A stretch of 64,000 nucleotides of DNA from Notamacropus eugenii (Eukaryota > Chordata > Mammalia > Diprotodontia > Macropodidae), in assembly GCF_028372415.1 (NCBI RefSeq), contig NC_092872.1, forward strand, positions 8,810,001 to 8,874,000. The letters run 5' to 3'. The stretch's first letter is position 1; each line of letters begins with the position of its first letter. A model generated the notes under the pieces. It made no database searches, was not told the DNA's origin, and saw only the letters and a program-made list of their open reading frames with translations. Both the position numbers and the translations under genes were made by a program. Below, piece by piece: positions 22,120 through 35,944 of the stretch.

Positions 22120-23099
22120 AAGACACGTGATGTGTTCATTTTATTTAATAATATCCGTACCATGTTATTACCATGGAATGTAAATTTATCTTCAACATCA
22201 GAATTCCACAAGTTAACAAAGCGTTACTTAAATGTCAACATTTGTTTAAGGAGAATGCTCACATGAGTCTGCCCATCAAATCGAAAGGACAGTAATATTT
22301 TTCAGTTGGACATGACTCTTAGAGAAAACACAATACTGCACACATTTTCAAAGTTCTCTCTCTTTACTGTTGAATAAGCACTTCAAATATATATAAAACA
22401 GATGACATTTAAAAAACAAGTTCAATATGGTAGCAGCAAAAATATAACTAAGCCATACAATTTGTTATTCTTGTCTTTTACTAACTTTATAATAAATACT
22501 ACTGTGTTAAGTAGCCTGGTTAACAACTGTTCAAGGCTCATCTTAAATACAAACAAGTGTCTACAGTGAAGGGAGAGCATAAATAAGACTCTTGCTATAA
22601 TGTTTTATTTCATGGTTTTCTTACAGATGTTCTTTGGGCCCTCATCAAAGCCAGGCAGCCCTAGACACTGAAGTGTCCACCATGCTACAAAATAAGGAAG
22701 AAAGTGCTTCCTGAATTGTTAAAGCAGCTTCCTATATCATATCCCAAAATGTGCCCCATCTTAAAGCAATCGGAGATTCATGAGTCTTGGCCCTCTAATT
22801 TTTCAGTCATTTTTTGAGATTTGAGAAATATGAATATAATTTATTACCCAAGTATAACCTGTTCCTTTTGTATTAAGTTAACTCCCCTAATTAATTCTTG
22901 GATTCCAATAGTACACCTTGAATCACCTGGAAAACGAAAGCTTCCATGGAAAAAGCCAATCTTTACGATTCCATGATTGGTTGTCTGACACATGCCGCTT
23001 TTTAGAACCACATATCCCTAAATGATTTTTTTTTAAACATGTAACCTCAATGTGAGGTATCTAGCTCTAAAACATCAGCACGAAGGCAGCATCTTTCCT

Positions 23100-25805
<2,706 letters not shown>

Positions 25806-25827
25806 TGTAGCTGGTTCAAGAGCCTTC

Positions 25828-27565
25828 CTAAAAGAGATTTTAGAAGATTTTACATTTCAAAAAGTACCTTAAAATACAAAAGGATACACACTCCAAAGTG
25901 TCTCTAATTTTGATCTCTCATTAATTTTTTCTAACTCTTCTTGAACCACATTTGCCTAATGTCAGGCTAAAATTCCTAACACATGAAGTTCAGTTTTTAG
26001 TACGTCAGTGAGAATGTTCACTTTTTTCTTACACATAAAAAAAGGCCAATGGCAAAGAGAAAAGTTCACAGTCCTTGAACTTAAAACTTGGAAACTAAAC
26101 TACACCTATCATTCAAACATGCTGAGGAAAGAGTGCTTGTTATGAATGTTACAAATTTGCTTCTTTCAAAAAAAAACAACAAAATTAATTAGTTGCTAAA
26201 AAAAATGGCTTTTGGAGAATCTACTTAAGGAAAGGTTCATTTCCAAATAAAGATTAGCCAAATACACTAAAACTGGGAGGGGGCAGAGAGTAACATGAAA
26301 AAAAGTGGGTTTTCAGCATGCCACATACATAAGTCCAATGTGCCCTGCCTGAAATTTAGTTCATTTTAAGACCTAAATAGCTCACATCCATGCACTGGCA
26401 GGTAGGGCCTGACCATCTGTTGGCTGCTACTGCTGTATAACTGAGGACCTCCAGACTTCACGCTAGTACAGTTGGATTAATTACTAATTGTAAAAAAAGA
26501 ATTGCAGATTGCACACAAGTTTCTGATCATGTGTTCCACTCTCAAATAAAAAAAATGTTAAAACATGTGTTTTAAATGAACGAACCTTTGTTAGTGAAAT
26601 CCTGTCAGTAAGCATTCCCTTTTCCTTAATTGAGGGCCTTTGAAAAAATGATAACCTGAACTTAGAAACCTCCTCTGCAATCCAATCACCCCCTACATTT
26701 TTTCAGCTGAGTACTTATTGGCACTTTATACTACCCTGCCTCATTTCTACCTTTTCTCAGATGCCCCCGCCCCTCTGTACCACTTCTTAACTCCTTTCCA
26801 GCTTTCCTTCTCTCTTCCACGGTCTGCCAGAATAGTATTTCACGTTCCTCAACCTGCTCTCACGGATACCCACTCCCTAAATCTTTCTAGTCATTTAGTC
26901 TCATCCTACTTTACAAAGCAATCAGATGAGCTGCTATAAGATGCTGAACTGTGCAAGGATGAGAACGAGTTCACTTATGATCCAGGTCCTAAATATAAAT
27001 AGCCTTTGCACTGAATTCCATCCCCAGACAAGAAAGAAAATGTCTGGGTCCTGGAGCTACTTGCTGCTTCTGGGAAATATGGCCTATTCAAATGCACAGA
27101 ACAGGAGAACATAGGGTCACATACAGGTCAACTGACAAGATCAGGCAGTGGCTAATTCCTGGAGGAAGCGCAGAATTCGGAAAGGAGACTAACACAAACG
27201 TCCTAAAAACAGTGTTTTTATATTTGCCTGTTCTAATGGATTCTCTCTGCTCAAGGATATAATTCAACTTCCTCAGCTTGAAATTCAAGGTCCTCACAAT
27301 GTGATCCTACCATTACGGAGCACTCTTATTGCCCTCAGATTCACAGAAGCCTAGAGTTAGCTAAGACCATCTGTCATCTACCCTAAACTCCTGGCTTCAC
27401 AGAAAAGTTAGATCTGACAAAAGATGGAACTTGCCTAAAGTTACACAATTCCACAATACAAGTGAACATTACTCACTTTCTGTATTTAGTCTTACTCTGC
27501 CTTCTGTTTACCAGAAGTGATGAGGAACCTGAGCCAGGGTGGTAGCTGTGTAACTATAAGGACTG
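25828..27565 (-). other. HIGD1A: HIGD1A intron 1, exon-2-proximal part
   Basis: AT-rich intron. No exon is seen. Short L2-like pyrimidine phrases at 26690-26900, a MIR-like tail near 27330-27450, otherwise no clear element. Confidence 0.4.
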
Positions 27566-27865
27566 TGTTCATCCTTCGTTGCCGAAGAAGACCACGCCAT
27601 CAGAGAAATAATGACATGACTTGCACTTGGCTTTGTTTTGAGTGAGGGAGGGCTGTGCAGGTCACCAGCCTCACTTCTCCTCCAGAGCCATCTGAATCCA
27701 GTGACCAGATATTCATCAGGATGACTGGAGATGACCCAGGATGCACTGGGAGACCTTGGGACCTTTAGGCCAAGGTCTTTGCAGATACTCACTTAGGATT
27801 GAACAGGCCTGTTTAAGAAGTAGCCAGGGCATGGCCCCTTTAATGAGGTCAAGAAAAGGAAAAGA
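27566..27865 (-). repeat. RTE-type SINE, full 3' tail
   Basis: On the plus strand it opens with the inverted 3' tail TTCATCCTTCGTTGCCGAAGAAGACCACGCCATCAGAGAAATAATGACATGACTTGC. It continues to CCAGAGCCATCTGAATCCAGTGACCAGATATTCATC and AAGAAGTAGCCAGGGCATGGCCCCTTTAATGAGG. The tail resembles the end of the RTE relic at 4262-4317. Confidence 0.75.
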
Positions 27866-29118
27866 CATCAGGCTGTGAGGGAAACAGCAACAGTTACTAT
27901 TGATAATGACTATAAGGCTAGGAGGGCCCAGGGAGCCCTTGGGCAGGGGCCCATTGGTGTCCCAGCTTCAAAGTGCAGTAAGTTTTAGCTTTTGAAGAAG
28001 GAGAGGACAGGGGAAGGGAAGGGAAGAGAAGGAGCCAGTAAAACGCAAGTCAACTGGACATCTTTTGGCCACCCAAATTTACCGGTCCTTTGGAAAGAAG
28101 GAAGGGGAGGGGGAGGCAGACAGGAGAGGAGGAGTTGAGGGAAAAGAATAATGAAAGATGATGTGAAGATAGAAATGAGGAAACTGAGTCAATGGACCAG
28201 ATACATGGAGTAAGAGTGAGGTAAGGATCTCAACCAAGACTGTGATTAGAGAGAAGTGCTTTCAACAATGGGGAAAATGAGTGGATTTGAGGAAAGATGA
28301 TTAAGTTCTGTTTTAGACATGCTGAGTCTGAGATGCCTAGGTAAGTGTGATTAAGGACTATAGTTCAGGAGAGAAACCAGGATTTAATATATAGATCTGA
28401 GAATTATCAGTATGAGATAACTGAACCCTTGGATATTGATGACAAAGAGCCCAGGAGAAAATCTTTGGAATTAACTATGGTGAGTGTGGTATAAAGAACG
28501 GATCTGTGTGACCCTCAACATGAAATTCTCTAGGTTTCAATTTCCTTATCTGCAAGGAGTTGAACTAAATGAGTGCTTTTAAATTGAAATCGAATTACAT
28601 AAGGATCCCTGTGGCCACATATTTGACAGAAAAACCACATATTAACATTTTCTATGTTCTATGATACTTTTGTTTACTTTGTTCAATTTTTCCAATTACT
28701 TTAATTTTGTTCCAGCTGTACAGGTGGGCTGCCTATGGACTTGAGGATCTCTAAGGTTCCCTTCCTGCTCTAAATCCTACAATCCTAAATCAAATCCCTC
28801 ATTTCAGAAACTGTGACCCAAAGATAAATTTATTTGCCCAATGCTAATTAGCAGAATACGAACCAGAATTCAAGTTTCCAAACTCCTACTTCAGTATTCT
28901 TTAAAATCACAAGGCAAAAAAATTGATTTCCTGATGTAGGTACAAAAATAATTTCAAAAACTATCAAAACATGCCACTTACTTTAAAATGTCATCTGTGA
29001 GAACACATAAAGTGATACCAACACCTTCCCTACCTCACACACCCATGAACCAAAAAAGGATATCACGGATAGAGAAAATGGAGCCCAGTTTTTTCTTGCC
29101 TAGATGTAAATCGTCCCA
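27866..29118 (-). other. HIGD1A: HIGD1A intron 1, central part
   Basis: No exon recognised. 28280-28470 has TTAAGTTCTGTTTTAGACATGCTGAGTCTGAGATGCCTAGG, an old repeat also seen at 37750-37850 and 53225-53290. 28520-28580 and 28700-28900 hold MIR-like scraps. Confidence 0.35.
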
Positions 29119-29322
29119 GGGCAGCTAAGTGGCACCAGCCCGGGAGTCATGTGGACCTGAGTTCAAATTATACCTCAGACAGTTACTACCTGTGTGACTC
29201 TCGCCGAGTCACTTCCTCATGTGTAAAATGAGATGGAGAAGGAAGTGGCAAACCACTTCAGTGTCTCTGCCAGCAAAACCCCAAATAAGGTCACGGAAGA
29301 GTCCAACATGACTGAACAACAT
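29119..29322 (+). repeat. Marsupial CORE-SINE
   Basis: GGGCAGCTAAGTGGCACCAGCC head, GACCTGAGTTCAAATTATACCTCAGACAG, TGGAGAAGGAAGTGGCAAACCACTTC and CAACATGACTGAACAAC tail. It lies in HIGD1A intron 1. Confidence 0.85.
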
Positions 29323-30502
29323 AAGACTCGGATGTAAAGCTGGATGACTTCATGATCTTTCATTTTTGCTTTCTAATCCATCAGTTGGGGAGAAAAAAAC
29401 TTAGAGATCCCCTATTCCTGAACTGACTCTCAGAGGAAGGAAGAAGGGCTGTTACTCAGCACCAAAGAAAAAGGGGCTGAAATAGCTGGGACCACAAGCC
29501 ATCTTTCACAGGCCCCAACCCCAACCGTAGCCCAGCCAGAGCTACCATTCAGGGAACAAAAGATGGCCCGCCCAGCCCTGGGCTGTCTGGCCAGCTTGGA
29601 GGCTTCTCAGCCCCCATCTTTTCATTCCATTTAGGATCACAATGTAGCAAGCTAGTTGCAACAGTCTGCGGTTTGAATGACAGATTCCTGCCTTGGCCAC
29701 CTCTAAGATGCCACCATCATGGCCAGAGCTAAGAGCTGCACAGAAAAAAGCCTCCCAGGAACCAAACAGTAACTGCAGGAGACCCCGAGCCCCGAGCCGG
29801 TGCTGACTCATGCGGGTCCCTCCCAGCTTCAGAGGACTGTTTAGTCCCTGGTGGGGTGGGAGCCGAGATCCGGGTGCCTGCGTGAACCTGAGGAAAAGAT
29901 GGACGAAATGGATAGACGGCGAAGAGAAATCGGTGGGGGGGAGATTTCCCCTTCAGCCCCAGCCTGGTCCCTCAGGCCTATCCACGGCCTTCCCTCCCCT
30001 TTCCCCAGCTCCGATGACCTTGTCCAGCTTTCCAACCTGCTTCTGGGGCCCTCTCAATTTCCAGCCATCCTCAGGGAGTGTCCCACGGTTCCTCGTACCC
30101 CCTAAAAAAAAACCCCAGGCCTCCCCCTGCTCTGGGCCTGCCGGGCTGCCCAGGCCAGAAAGAGCCCTGCCCCAGCCCGAGTCCCTGACAGGTGGCCCAA
30201 AGCACACTTCATTCCGCCCCGGTGGCCGGGATCCCCCTCCTCACGACCGTCCAGTCACCACGAACGCTCCCCTCATGCCCTCACCCCGGCTCCGCGTCCG
30301 TGCTCGCTAGCCCCGACATCGTCGGTATTCCAGCCACGCGCCCCTCGCCGCGCCGGGCCCCCCTCCCTTAGCTCCGGGCCCCGCAGGCCCTCCAACCGCC
30401 CTCCCCTCCCCCCAGCGCGCCGTCAAGCGCCCCTTCCCCCGCTCGGGCCCCCTTCCCCGGGGTATCTCTCCTCCACCCAGCCGGCCGCAAACCCCGACTC
30501 AC

Positions 30503-30600
30503 AGAACGACACGAAGCAAATCCACCTCGCACAAGCCGCCACCGGCTTCGGCTCCGCCACTAGCCCTCGCCGGCCGCTGCCCCCGACCTCACGCGCTCAG
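30503..30600 (-). other. HIGD1A: HIGD1A exon 1, non-coding (predicted)
   Basis: On the minus strand a GC-rich leader ends ...CGTGTCGTTCT before a strong donor GTGAGT (30502-30497), inside the CpG island. It lies 4.7 kb upstream of exon 2, which begins with only 22 nt of 5' UTR and so needs an upstream exon. The 5' end near 30600 is a guess; the GC boxes beyond it suggest the start site is nearby. Confidence 0.65.
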
Positions 30601-30617
30601 GAGGAGGCTCAAACTGA

Positions 30618-30715
30618 GGGGGCGGGGCATCCGGTCGGAGCTCCCTCCTCAGGAATCCCCGCCCCCACCCCGTGGGGCTGAAGCAGCCAATAGGGAAGGA
30701 CGGGAGGGGCGGGGC
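30618..30715. promoter_or_regulatory. GC boxes and CCAAT box upstream of HIGD1A exon 1
   Basis: There are two Sp1-type GC boxes, GGGGGCGGGGC at 30618-30628 and GGGGCGGGGC at 30706-30715, with a CCAAT box at 30687-30691 between them. They lie just upstream of the predicted minus-strand start. There is no TATA box, as expected for a housekeeping CpG promoter. Confidence 0.7.
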
Positions 30716-30767
30716 TGGAGAATGTGGGCGGGGTGGAAGGGGAGCCCCAGGGTGAGCCTGCCGGCCC

Positions 30768-30779
30768 TGCGCAGGCGCA
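30768..30779. promoter_or_regulatory. NRF1-type palindromic site
   Basis: TGCGCAGGCGCA matches the NRF1 consensus (YGCGCAYGCGCR) with one central difference. NRF1 controls many nuclear genes for mitochondrial proteins, which fits HIGD1A about 170 bp away. Binding is inferred. Confidence 0.6.
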
Positions 30780-30956
30780 GTGGAGGCCGCTCGCCCTTCC
30801 TCCCTCCGCAGCGGTGAACCCGGCGCCTGGCCGCCTGGCTCCCGCCCCGAGCCGGCATTCTCCCTCCGGCCCCTCCGGCCCGACCCGGAAACAAGATACT
30901 TCTAAGGGGCAAGCCCGGCTGTCAAGGTCACCTGGGCAGCCTCGCACTGTCCCGGC

Positions 30957-30964
30957 TACGTCAT
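30957..30964. promoter_or_regulatory. CRE-like site
   Basis: TACGTCAT is a 7-of-8 match to the CREB/ATF palindrome, followed a few bases later by a second CGTCA half-site. It lies about 350 bp upstream of the predicted HIGD1A start, near an ETS-like CCGGAAAC at about 30885. Confidence 0.45.
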
Positions 30965-31149
30965 TCGTCACACCCGGTCCCCGCGGCTGGGCGGGAGCAC
31001 CGTGTCCTGGGCACTCGTACCCACCCGCGGGCGGAGGGGGCGCGGGCCGGGAGGTGGAAATGGCGGGGCTTGGCACCCCTGCTCTACGGGGCGGGAAACT
31101 GAGGCCGGAACCGAGATCCCCCGAGCTCACAGCTGCGCCTGGAGGCCGT

Positions 31150-31290
31150 CCTGCCTCCAGTGGGTGGAAAGCAGGAAGACGTGAGTTCAAATCCTCCCCC
31201 AGACTCGGGCTGGGTGCACCCGAGCGAGGAGGGCTCCCTCTCCTGGTCCGTAAAGTGGGCATGATAATTGTGTCCCCTTCTAGGCAAACC
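31150..31290 (+). repeat. SINE fragment at the edge of the CpG island
   Basis: AGCAGGAAGACGTGAGTTCAAATCC, then TGGTCCGTAAAGTGGGCATGATAATTGTG. CpG-rich and eroded. Confidence 0.5.
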
Positions 31291-31295
31291 CTATT

Positions 31296-31493
31296 AGGGC
31301 AGCTAGGTGTATAGAATGCTCGCCCTGAAGTCAGGAGGACCTGAGTTCAAATCCAGCCTCAAACAACTGGCCTCAGTTTCCCCATCTGTAAAATGAGTCG
31401 GAGAAGAAAATGGCAAAACCAGTCCAGTAACTTTGCTAAGAAAACCCCAAATGGGGTCACGGAGAGTGGGATGCAACTGAAACTACTTAATAA
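31296..31493 (+). repeat. Marsupial CORE-SINE
   Basis: GGGCAGCTAGGTGTATAGAATGCTCG, GAAGTCAGGAGGACCTGAGTTCAAATCCAGCCTC, AAATGAGTCGGAGAAGAAAATGGCAAAACC, CCCCAAATGGGGTCACGGAGAG. Confidence 0.85.
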
Positions 31494-32619
31494 CGAGAAT
31501 CCTTATTCCTCCAGCCCCACGAAGCCCTCCTCTACACCTCTCTGCCCTTCCACAGACAGTCTCCCTCCAGGAGACCCAGGGACCCTCAGAGAACCAGCTC
31601 CAGATTCTTAAACCTCTCCCAGAAGCACACTGGCTCCCCTGTTCCTGCGTGGTCCCAAGATTGGACACAGTGGCTCCTTGGGGTCACTTGTCCTCCCCCT
31701 TCTATCCCCTGAGGGTTTTCAATCCAAGTCCCCTGCTGAAACAGACAGCCAGTTCCACTTTCCCTCTCCTCTGGCTCTCAGATATTTTAAGGAGTCTGAT
31801 GCTTAAAGCTTCGTTTAAAATAAACTAAAAAAGGAAAGTTACAAAGTTGAAACAAATCTTAGAACTGCTGAAATAAATATTCAGGAAGATTAATGTCCCA
31901 TCCTACTCTAGATTTTCTAAGTTGTTAGACTTTTTAAGATGATCGATCTACAGCTGGAAGGGACCTCAGAGATCATCCAGTCCAGTAGAATTAAAAAGAC
32001 AGTGGAAAGGGGGTGCAGGAAGGAGCACTAATGTGTACAGAGGATTTCCCTGCAGACCACAATTTGACTTAGGTTTAAAACATAATGTCATCTTTGTCTT
32101 ATTGTATTTTTACTTCTTTTGTTAAACATTTCCCAGTGACATTTTAAGCTGCCAGTGTGTCTCTTGTTTGATACCTCAATCTAGTCTAACTAACCCCTCA
32201 TTTCCTCATGCGTTTCCTCTGAGGCCCGGAAGCATTGAGAGTCTTTGCCGGGGTCAAACTTCAGATCTGGTCTGTTCCCACTGTACTGCACTGCCTTTTA
32301 AGACTTGAAATACTGAGGAACACCTGACTTTTCTGCTCTTTTCACTGACTCAGCTTTTGGTCCTTGCTTCAAAATCAGCCTTATAAGGTAATGAAAAATA
32401 CAAATAAACCAGAGCTTTATTTAGCCTATTTTTTCCATCGTAAATTGACCATCACTTAGAAACTGGTTTAAGGAATGAGGAATGTTTAAACTGCAGAAGA
32501 CTGGGAGGAACTCCATGATCCCCAACTCCTGGTGTTTGAAGAACTGTCCTAATGAAAAGGGATGATTTATTCCCAGAGGACAGTCATAGGGTGTGGGAGA
32601 AAGTTGGAGGAACTTCAAA
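31494..32619. other. No gene recognised
   Basis: 31500-31790 is L2-like pyrimidine-rich DNA. 31930-32000 carries a MIR-type phrase (CAGCTGGAAGGGACCTCAGAGATCATCCAGTCC). No exon of an ACKR2-side transcript recognised. Confidence 0.35.
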
Positions 32620-32800
32620 TGAAATTAAATTTCCTAACAATGAGAGTTGACCAAAGGTGGAATGGGCAGCCTCTGGAAATCACTCCCCAATCCTGCAAGG
32701 CTTTAAACAGGTTCCATAATCACTTAGATTAACTACAGAGAATATTTTAGCTCAGGACTAGAGGCTTCAGAGGTCTTTTCTGGCAATGAGATTCTAGTCT
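32620..32800 (+). repeat. Old interspersed repeat, family A
   Basis: TTTCCTAACAATGAGAGTTGACCAAAGGTGGAATGGGCAGCCTCTGG and TTCAGAGGTCTTTTCTGGCAATGAGATTC parallel the copies at 6101 and 13585. Confidence 0.5.
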
Positions 32801-32954
32801 TCATTTTAACCATGAAATTGATTTGGCAGACAGAATTTACAAGGCTCTTGGCCCCAGTTCCTTTTTCTCACCTCAGTCCTGTCTGGGTTAGCTTCCAGAT
32901 TTGGCTGGATTCTCAGACCTTCCTTGAACCTGTTTCTTAAGATTTTGGGTGCTC

Positions 32955-33350
32955 AATTGTACACAGTTACAGCCACATTGTGCTATGACTAACTTTGATG
33001 GACTTGGCTCTTCTCAGCAATGCAAAGTTCTAAGACAACTCCAGGAGGCTCATGATGGAAAATGCCATCCACATCCAGAGAATTACAGTCTGAATACAGA
33101 TCGAAGCATACTATCTGCTCTCTCTTTTTTCTTTTGTTTTTTCTTTCTTGTGGTTCATTCCATTGGTCATAATTCTTCTTCACAACATAACTGATGTGAA
33201 AATATGTTTAATATGAATGTATATGTAGAACGTATATCAGATTGCATGCCATCTTGGGGAGGGGGAAAGAAGAGAGGGGGAGAAAATTTAAAACTCAAAA
33301 GCTTGTGGAACTGAATGTTGTAAACTAAAAATAAACACATTTTTAAAAAA
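32955..33350 (+). mobile_element. L1 3' end
   Basis: CCATCCACATCCAGAGAATTACAGTCTGAATACAG, CATAACTGATGTGAAAATATGTTTAATATGAATGTA, ATCAGATTGCATGCCATCTTGGGGAG and GAACTGAATGTTGTAAACTAAAAATAAACAC plus A-run. Confidence 0.8.
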
Positions 33351-33419
33351 AGATCTGGGTTCTCAGACAATTTCTTTTGAATGAAATTCATGAATGATAA
33401 AGCATTTATTAAGTGTCAT

Positions 33420-33669
33420 GGGCAGCTAGGTAGCCCAGTGGATAGAATGCTGAGCCTGGAATCAAGAAAATTCATCTTCCTGAGTTCAAATCTGGCCTCA
33501 GACATTTACTAGCTGTGTGACCCTGGGCAAGTCACTTAAACCTGTTTTTCTTGGTTTTCTCATCTGTAAAATGAGTTGGAGAAGGAAATGGCGAACCACT
33601 GTAATATCTTTGCCAAAAAACCCCAAATGGGTCGTGAGGAATCAGACACAACTGAAATGACTAAACAAC
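33420..33669 (+). repeat. Marsupial CORE-SINE, full length
   Basis: GGGCAGCTAGGTAGCCCAGTGGATAGAATGC, GTGACCCTGGGCAAGTCACTTAAACC, TGAGTTGGAGAAGGAAATGGCGAACCAC and CAGACACAACTGAAATGACTAAACAAC. Confidence 0.9.
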
Positions 33670-34258
33670 ACTGTGTCAAATGCTACTAAGGGCTGGGTAT
33701 GAAAACAGAAAAGATGACATTGTCCTGGCTTTCAAGGCGCTTACATTCTAATTGGATGAAAAAGCATATTAACCCTTGCCATGTGCCAAACACTGTGCTG
33801 AAGGCTGAAGTTCCTGTTAAAAGTGAATTTTTTATGGGGGGGAACACAATCAATTCTATCTTGTTCTATTATCAGTCATTTTGCTGTATGTGACTCACCA
33901 ACTGTCAGACTAGTTGCAGCTGGTCTCGTTTCAGTGTCTTCTTTCCTCATCTTCTTGGTACAAAAAGACTTAGTTGCTGAAGGTAGAAAATTCCAGAGTC
34001 CTTGGAATGCCCTCCTCCATTTTTTGACCTGATACTTCTCTTTGATTTAGTGAAACTAGCTGTACTAAAAAGATAATTCTCTTATCTACTTCCTGTTAGT
34101 AAATGAAGACTTATCTTTCTTATTTTTTGTTTCATTTAACATATAAAAATTGCTTGCTGAATTGTGAATGGCACATTCCTCATGAACTGGTGGTAGAGAA
34201 TGCCATATTCTGAGTGTAACAAGACCTGTCTCCTGATTCCTTCTTAATTGTTGGCCTT

Positions 34259-34947
34259 GATGGGGTTCAGACTCTGGGGGCCTCCTTGAGCTCCCCTTGG
34301 GTCTTCCCATTTGATCAGACCTTTCTTACTCAAATCTAATCTTCCCATTTGATCTGGCAATCTCCAGAAGCTCATGGGCTTTTCATTATTCTGTGCCCAG
34401 GTCTCTGTTGCACTCAACACCCTTTGATCCTATTACCAGCCACTTCCATCAGGACCACTTCTATCAAGACCATCCCTGGGATCCCAGACTACCTGGAGAC
34501 ACCTGCTTCCAGCCCAGGCCCTCCATTGTCTGATATCTTCTGATTGCCTCCAGCTGTTTCCAACCCTTGACCAGTCACCCCAGCCCCACTGAGGTCCTCC
34601 TTGGACTTCTCCTCAAGACCCTCCCTAAACACCTCCTCCCATCACCCTAGACTACCAGACCACTCCTAGATCCCTCCTACAGTCTTTTCTGTATTTAAGT
34701 TCCATCTTGTCTCCATGAAGGCACTCAGATTCAATCCAGCTCAGACTCTGTCTAGCTGAGATTCTATCTAGCCTGCTTGTGAATACAAGTGTTACAAATG
34801 CTGAGGCTCCTTAAGAGTCAACTCAGTGTGGTGAATCTTTAATAAACTTTGTCTTTCTTTGACTTTAAGAAGGCTTGAATCCAATTCATTCAAGCAGGAC
34901 CTGCTGTGTCTGTATTTTGGGGTCCCCAGCACCTCTGAACCTCAACA
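34259..34947 (+). mobile_element. LTR, family LTR-A, copy 1
   Basis: 689 bp from TGATGGGGTTCAGACTCTGG to ACCTCAACA. TATA-like TATTTAA at 34692-34698 and AATAAA at 34841-34846 are spaced as in a retroviral LTR. No internal sequence on either side and no clear flanking duplication. Copies 2 and 3 follow within 1.6 kb. Confidence 0.75.
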
Positions 34948-34974
34948 CTCCTGGATGTGTGTGGTGTCCCTCTA

Positions 34975-35085
34975 TTAGAATGAAAGTTCCTTGAGAACAA
35001 ACTGTTTCAGTATTTGTATCCCCAGTATGTAACACCATGTTTGGAATACAGTAAGTGCTTAATTAATGCTTCATTCATTCATATC
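34975..35085 (+). repeat. L2 3'-end fragment
   Basis: GAAAGTTCCTTGAGAACAAACTG, TATTTGTATCCCCAGTATGTAACACC, TACAGTAAGTGCTTAATTAATGCTTCATTCATTCAT. Confidence 0.65.
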
Positions 35086-35106
35086 TATCCTTGTATCATA
35101 GTAGGT

Positions 35107-35208
35107 TCAATTTAATTCAGTTAAATAAACATTTATTAAGCACCTACTATGTGCCAGACATTATGCTAAGTACTGGGAATACGGATATTTAAAAAGAAAC
35201 AGTGTCTC
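35107..35208 (+). repeat. Old repeat, family B, cut by an LTR
   Basis: AATAAACATTTATTAAGCACCTACTATGTGCCAGACATTATGCTAAGTACTGGGAATAC; it stops abruptly where LTR-A copy 2 begins. Confidence 0.6.
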
Positions 35209-35889
35209 TGTTGAGGTTTAGGGGTGCTGGGGACCCTGAAATATCGACACACCAGGTCCTGTTCAAATGAATTCAACTTAAGCCTTCTTAAAGCCGAAGT
35301 AAAATAAAGTTTATTAAAGATTCACCAAATTGGGTTGGCTCTTAAGGAGCCTCAGCATCTGTAACACTTGTATTCACAAGCAGGCCAGATAGAATCTCAG
35401 CTAGACAGAGTCTGAGCTGGATTGAATATGAACACCTTCATGGAGGCGAGATGGAACTTATATACAGAAAGTCCGTAGTAAAGATGTAGAGGTGGTCTAG
35501 TGGTCTGGGAAGAGGGTCTAAAGAGGATCTTGATGGGATTGGGGTAATTAGTAATGTAATCCAGAGTGGGGGGGAGGGGGTGGAACAGTGGGAAACAGAC
35601 AGTGCAGGGATTGGATGGGATGTAGGTGAGGCAATGACAAGGTAACGGACAATGGAAGACCAGGCTAGGACAAGGGCAACAGATTTGAGTATGAAATGAA
35701 TTTGAGCATGAAAGGTCAGTTTAAGCTGGAAGATTCAAGAGGACCTGGCTACAAATTTGAGTATGAAAGTCCAGGTTAAATGGCAAGATTCTGGGGGAAC
35801 CTGTCTGCAAATCTGAGTATGAAAAGCCAGGTTAAGTGGGGAGATTCAAGGGGAGTTCAGGGAGGTTCCCAGAGTCTGAACTCCATCCG
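35209..35889 (-). mobile_element. LTR, family LTR-A, copy 2
   Basis: 681 bp, inverted relative to copies 1 and 3. The plus strand opens TGTTGAGGTTTAGGGGTGCTGGGGACC and ends ...GGTTCCCAGAGTCTGAACTCCATCC. Minus-strand AATAAA is at 35315-35310. The 5' part has internal duplication-like phrases (GAGTATGAAA...CAGGTTAA) at 35690-35840. Confidence 0.75.
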
Positions 35890-35944
35890 GAGTAGTGGTC
35901 AAGGAGGGGTGCTTTAGCCTGGAAAGTTTCAGGAATAGTGAGTG

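Larger units (their letters stand above)
29800..31200. promoter_or_regulatory. CpG island and promoter of HIGD1A
   Basis: CpG-dense, GC-rich segment, unlike the AT-rich flanks. It spans the predicted HIGD1A exon 1 and extends on both sides. Long open frames on both strands here (for example 30609-31262 minus and 30724-31314 plus) are a by-product of high GC and are not called as genes. A plus-strand donor-like GGTGAG near 30751 leaves room for a divergent transcript. In human, the ACKR2 locus starts divergently close to HIGD1A. That link is inference. Confidence 0.85.

Noticed and set aside
29810..30310. 166-codon plus-strand ORF at the island edge
   Set aside because: Same GC artefact; it overlaps intron 1 of HIGD1A antisense and resembles no protein.
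30609..31262. 217-codon minus-strand ORF in the CpG island
   Set aside because: High GC removes stop codons on both strands (an overlapping 196-codon plus-strand frame exists too). Composition is P/G/A/R-rich with no domain.
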